A stretch of 22,884 nt of DNA from DASRJX01 sp035649235 (GTDB taxonomy: Bacteria > Acidobacteriota > Polarisedimenticolia > Gp22-AA2), in assembly GCA_035649235.1 (NCBI GenBank), contig DASRJX010000151.1:1-22884 (forward strand), written 5' to 3'. Positions within the stretch are counted from its first letter, which is position 1. Every line of letters begins with the position of its first letter. The notes under the pieces were generated by a model. It ran no database searches. It worked only from the letters and a program-made list of their open reading frames with translations, and had not been told where the DNA came from. This document shows, piece by piece, positions 21,791-22,884 of this stretch. The position numbers and the translations under genes are program-made.

Positions 21791-22884
21791 GTGAACGCGC
21801 CGCGGCTCGTCCTGCAGGCATCGTGCGCCGGCCTGTACGGGGCGCTCCTGCTTGCGGTCGTGCTGCGCGTGCTGCACCCGGCGCCCTCGGCTCGCGACTG
21901 GGCTGTCGCCTCCATTCCGATCCTCGTCGTCTACACGCTCCTGGCGGGGCTCCTGTGGCCGCTGCTGTACGGCGTCGTCCGGTTCTTCGCGAGCCGCCGC
22001 GTCCAGGTGCCCCGGTTCGACCTGCGCTACGTCATGTCGTTCCATGTCGCGAACGCCGCCCTCCTGATGGTGTCGCTCGAGCTGACCCTGTGGCACACCC
22101 GGCGGGCGATTCCTCCCGATGCGGCGTGGCGGTTCCAGCTCCTGCTGGCGGCGCTGGTCCTGAGCTGGGCGTACGCCGCCATCGTCTGTTGCGTGCCTCT
22201 CTTGAAGCGCCGCATGGCGCTCCAGGCCTCGGCCGCCGGATTGATGCTGGCGGCGCTTCTGGCGCCCGTCTGGTCGTCCGCGGGCGGCGCCACCGCGGCG
22301 GGTCGTGCCGAGACCTCCGGGGCCGCGCCTCCGCCGGTCCTGCGGCGCGTGCTGTGGCTCGATTTCGACGGCGCCGATCTCGAGGACGTCCTGACCCTGG
22401 AGGCGAAGGGGAAGCTGCCGGCCTTCTCGCGGTTGCGGCGCGAGGGGGCGTTCGGGCGCCTGCAGTCCCTCCTGCCATGCTCCACCATGGTCACGCGCGC
22501 GGTGCTCGCCACGGGGCGCCTCCCGTATCGGAGCGGCGTTCCGGGGGCCTGGTCACGGGATCTGCTGGCCCGTCCGGTGGCGGTGACGATCGTCCCCGCC
22601 GGGACGGGATTCGATCTGCTGCTCGCGCCGTTCATGGCGCGCCGGCCGCTCGACCTCGACGATCGCCGCGCCCCCGCGCTCTGGGACATCGCGGCCGCCG
22701 CGGGTGGGGAGGGGAAGGCGGTCGGCTGGGAGATCGATCTCGACCGGAGCGGCCCGGCCGATCCGCCGCCCGGTGCCGTGGCGCGGCGCGCTGCGGCCGA
22801 GCTCCTCGACAGCGAGGGCCCGGACGAGGCTGACCCCTCCGTGCAGGCGCTCATCACCGACCTGGCGCGCGCCGTCGAGGCCGA
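21791..22884 (+). CDS. Membrane-anchored alkaline-phosphatase-superfamily protein (type I phosphodiesterase-like), cut by the right edge
   Basis: The frame from GTG 21791 is open for 364 codons to the window end. Residues about 1-165 hold about five hydrophobic segments, for example GLYGALLLAVVLRVL, SIPILVVYTLLAGLLWPLLY, FHVANAALLMVSLELTL, LLLAALVLSWAYAAIVCCV and SAAGLMLAALLAPVW. A short Ala/Gly linker leads to the start of a soluble domain. VLWLDFDGADLEDVL (about 190-204) carries the first metal-binding Asp, followed by GKLPAFSRLRREGAFGRLQS and LPCSTMVTRAVLATGRLP, where the Ser-Thr is the likely nucleophile region. This pattern is that of type I phosphodiesterase/nucleotide pyrophosphatase proteins. 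The catalytic C-terminal half is outside the window, so the substrate (lipid or nucleotide phosphoester) is open. Confidence 0.72.
   Translation, partial: MNAPRLVLQASCAGLYGALLLAVVLRVLHPAPSARDWAVASIPILVVYTLLAGLLWPLLYGVVRFFASRRVQVPRFDLRYVMSFHVANAALLMVSLELTLWHTRRAIPPDAAWRFQLLLAALVLSWAYAAIVCCVPLLKRRMALQASAAGLMLAALLAPVWSSAGGATAAGRAETSGAAPPPVLRRVLWLDFDGADLEDVLTLEAKGKLPAFSRLRREGAFGRLQSLLPCSTMVTRAVLATGRLPYRSGVPGAWSRDLLARPVAVTIVPAGTGFDLLLAPFMARRPLDLDDRRAPALWDIAAAAGGEGKAVGWEIDLDRSGPADPPPGAVARRAAAELLDSEGPDEADPSVQALITDLARAVEA

Noticed and set aside
21694..22833. 379-codon + frame at the right end
   Set aside because: Arg/Gly/Pro/Ala-rich and motif-free, whereas the frame from GTG 21791 shows transmembrane segments and a phosphodiesterase start.
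1..22884. tRNA, rRNA, CRISPR arrays, insertion sequences, phage or transposase genes
   Set aside because: I looked for cloverleaf-like GGTTC-type arms, spaced direct repeats, terminal inverted repeats and transposase motifs and saw none I could support.

Overview
The window is a GC-rich bacterial chromosomal segment, roughly 70% G+C by eye, carrying mostly housekeeping genes. LolA, a DedA protein, an SPFH-type membrane protein and lipoprotein-like signals point to a diderm (Gram-negative type) cell. Three things together suggest Acidobacteriota or a neighbouring deep-branching phylum: an LTNEDI-type N-terminal module, many GTG/TTG starts and 4-nt gene overlaps, and a RsbV/RsbW-like partner switch. 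This assignment is inference; no rRNA gene is present.

Layout. Positions 1-653 (- strand) hold the start-proximal part of a protein made of three tandem XRE-type helix-turn-helix units, running off the left edge. At about 600-661 it abuts a 5'-truncated comM/yifB remnant (+ strand, to 1093). A promoter at 1215-1242 leads to a divergent STAS protein. A second promoter leads to an RsbW-like ATPase and an RsbV-like STAS protein that overlap by 4 nt. mutS (- strand) follows and shares an overlapping divergent promoter region with a DUF4870-like membrane protein gene and dedA. An SPFH+TPR fusion gene (- strand) diverges from lolA. Next come yajQ, a secreted two-module protein gene and a polyprenyl diphosphate synthase gene as one + strand unit, then a large smc gene with an unusual head insertion.

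On the - strand after smc lie a Ycf46-like AAA+ ATPase gene and a tight operon pyrF / secreted LTNEDI protein / patatin-like lipase. A thioredoxin-like gene is divergent from pyrF. pyrK-pyrD (- strand) form a second pyrimidine operon, and a membrane-anchored alkaline-phosphatase-superfamily protein gene (+ strand) runs off the right edge.

How the parts work together. PyrK+PyrD (NAD-dependent dihydroorotate dehydrogenase) and PyrF (OMP decarboxylase) give two late steps of UMP synthesis. MutS and SMC serve genome maintenance. LolA, the secreted modules, the phosphodiesterase-like protein and polyprenyl synthesis serve the envelope or isoprenoid chains. The STAS/ATPase trio is a regulatory switch whose target is not in the window. 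Promoter-like sequences are unusually readable: several have an extended -10 of the form TGC-TANNAT, and three sit so close to the start codon that leaderless mRNAs are predicted.

I do not see a clear undescribed defence, mobile or RNA system. The most unusual items are the comM/HTH junction, the triple HTH array, the SPFH-TPR fusion, the SMC head insertion and the back-to-back promoters.
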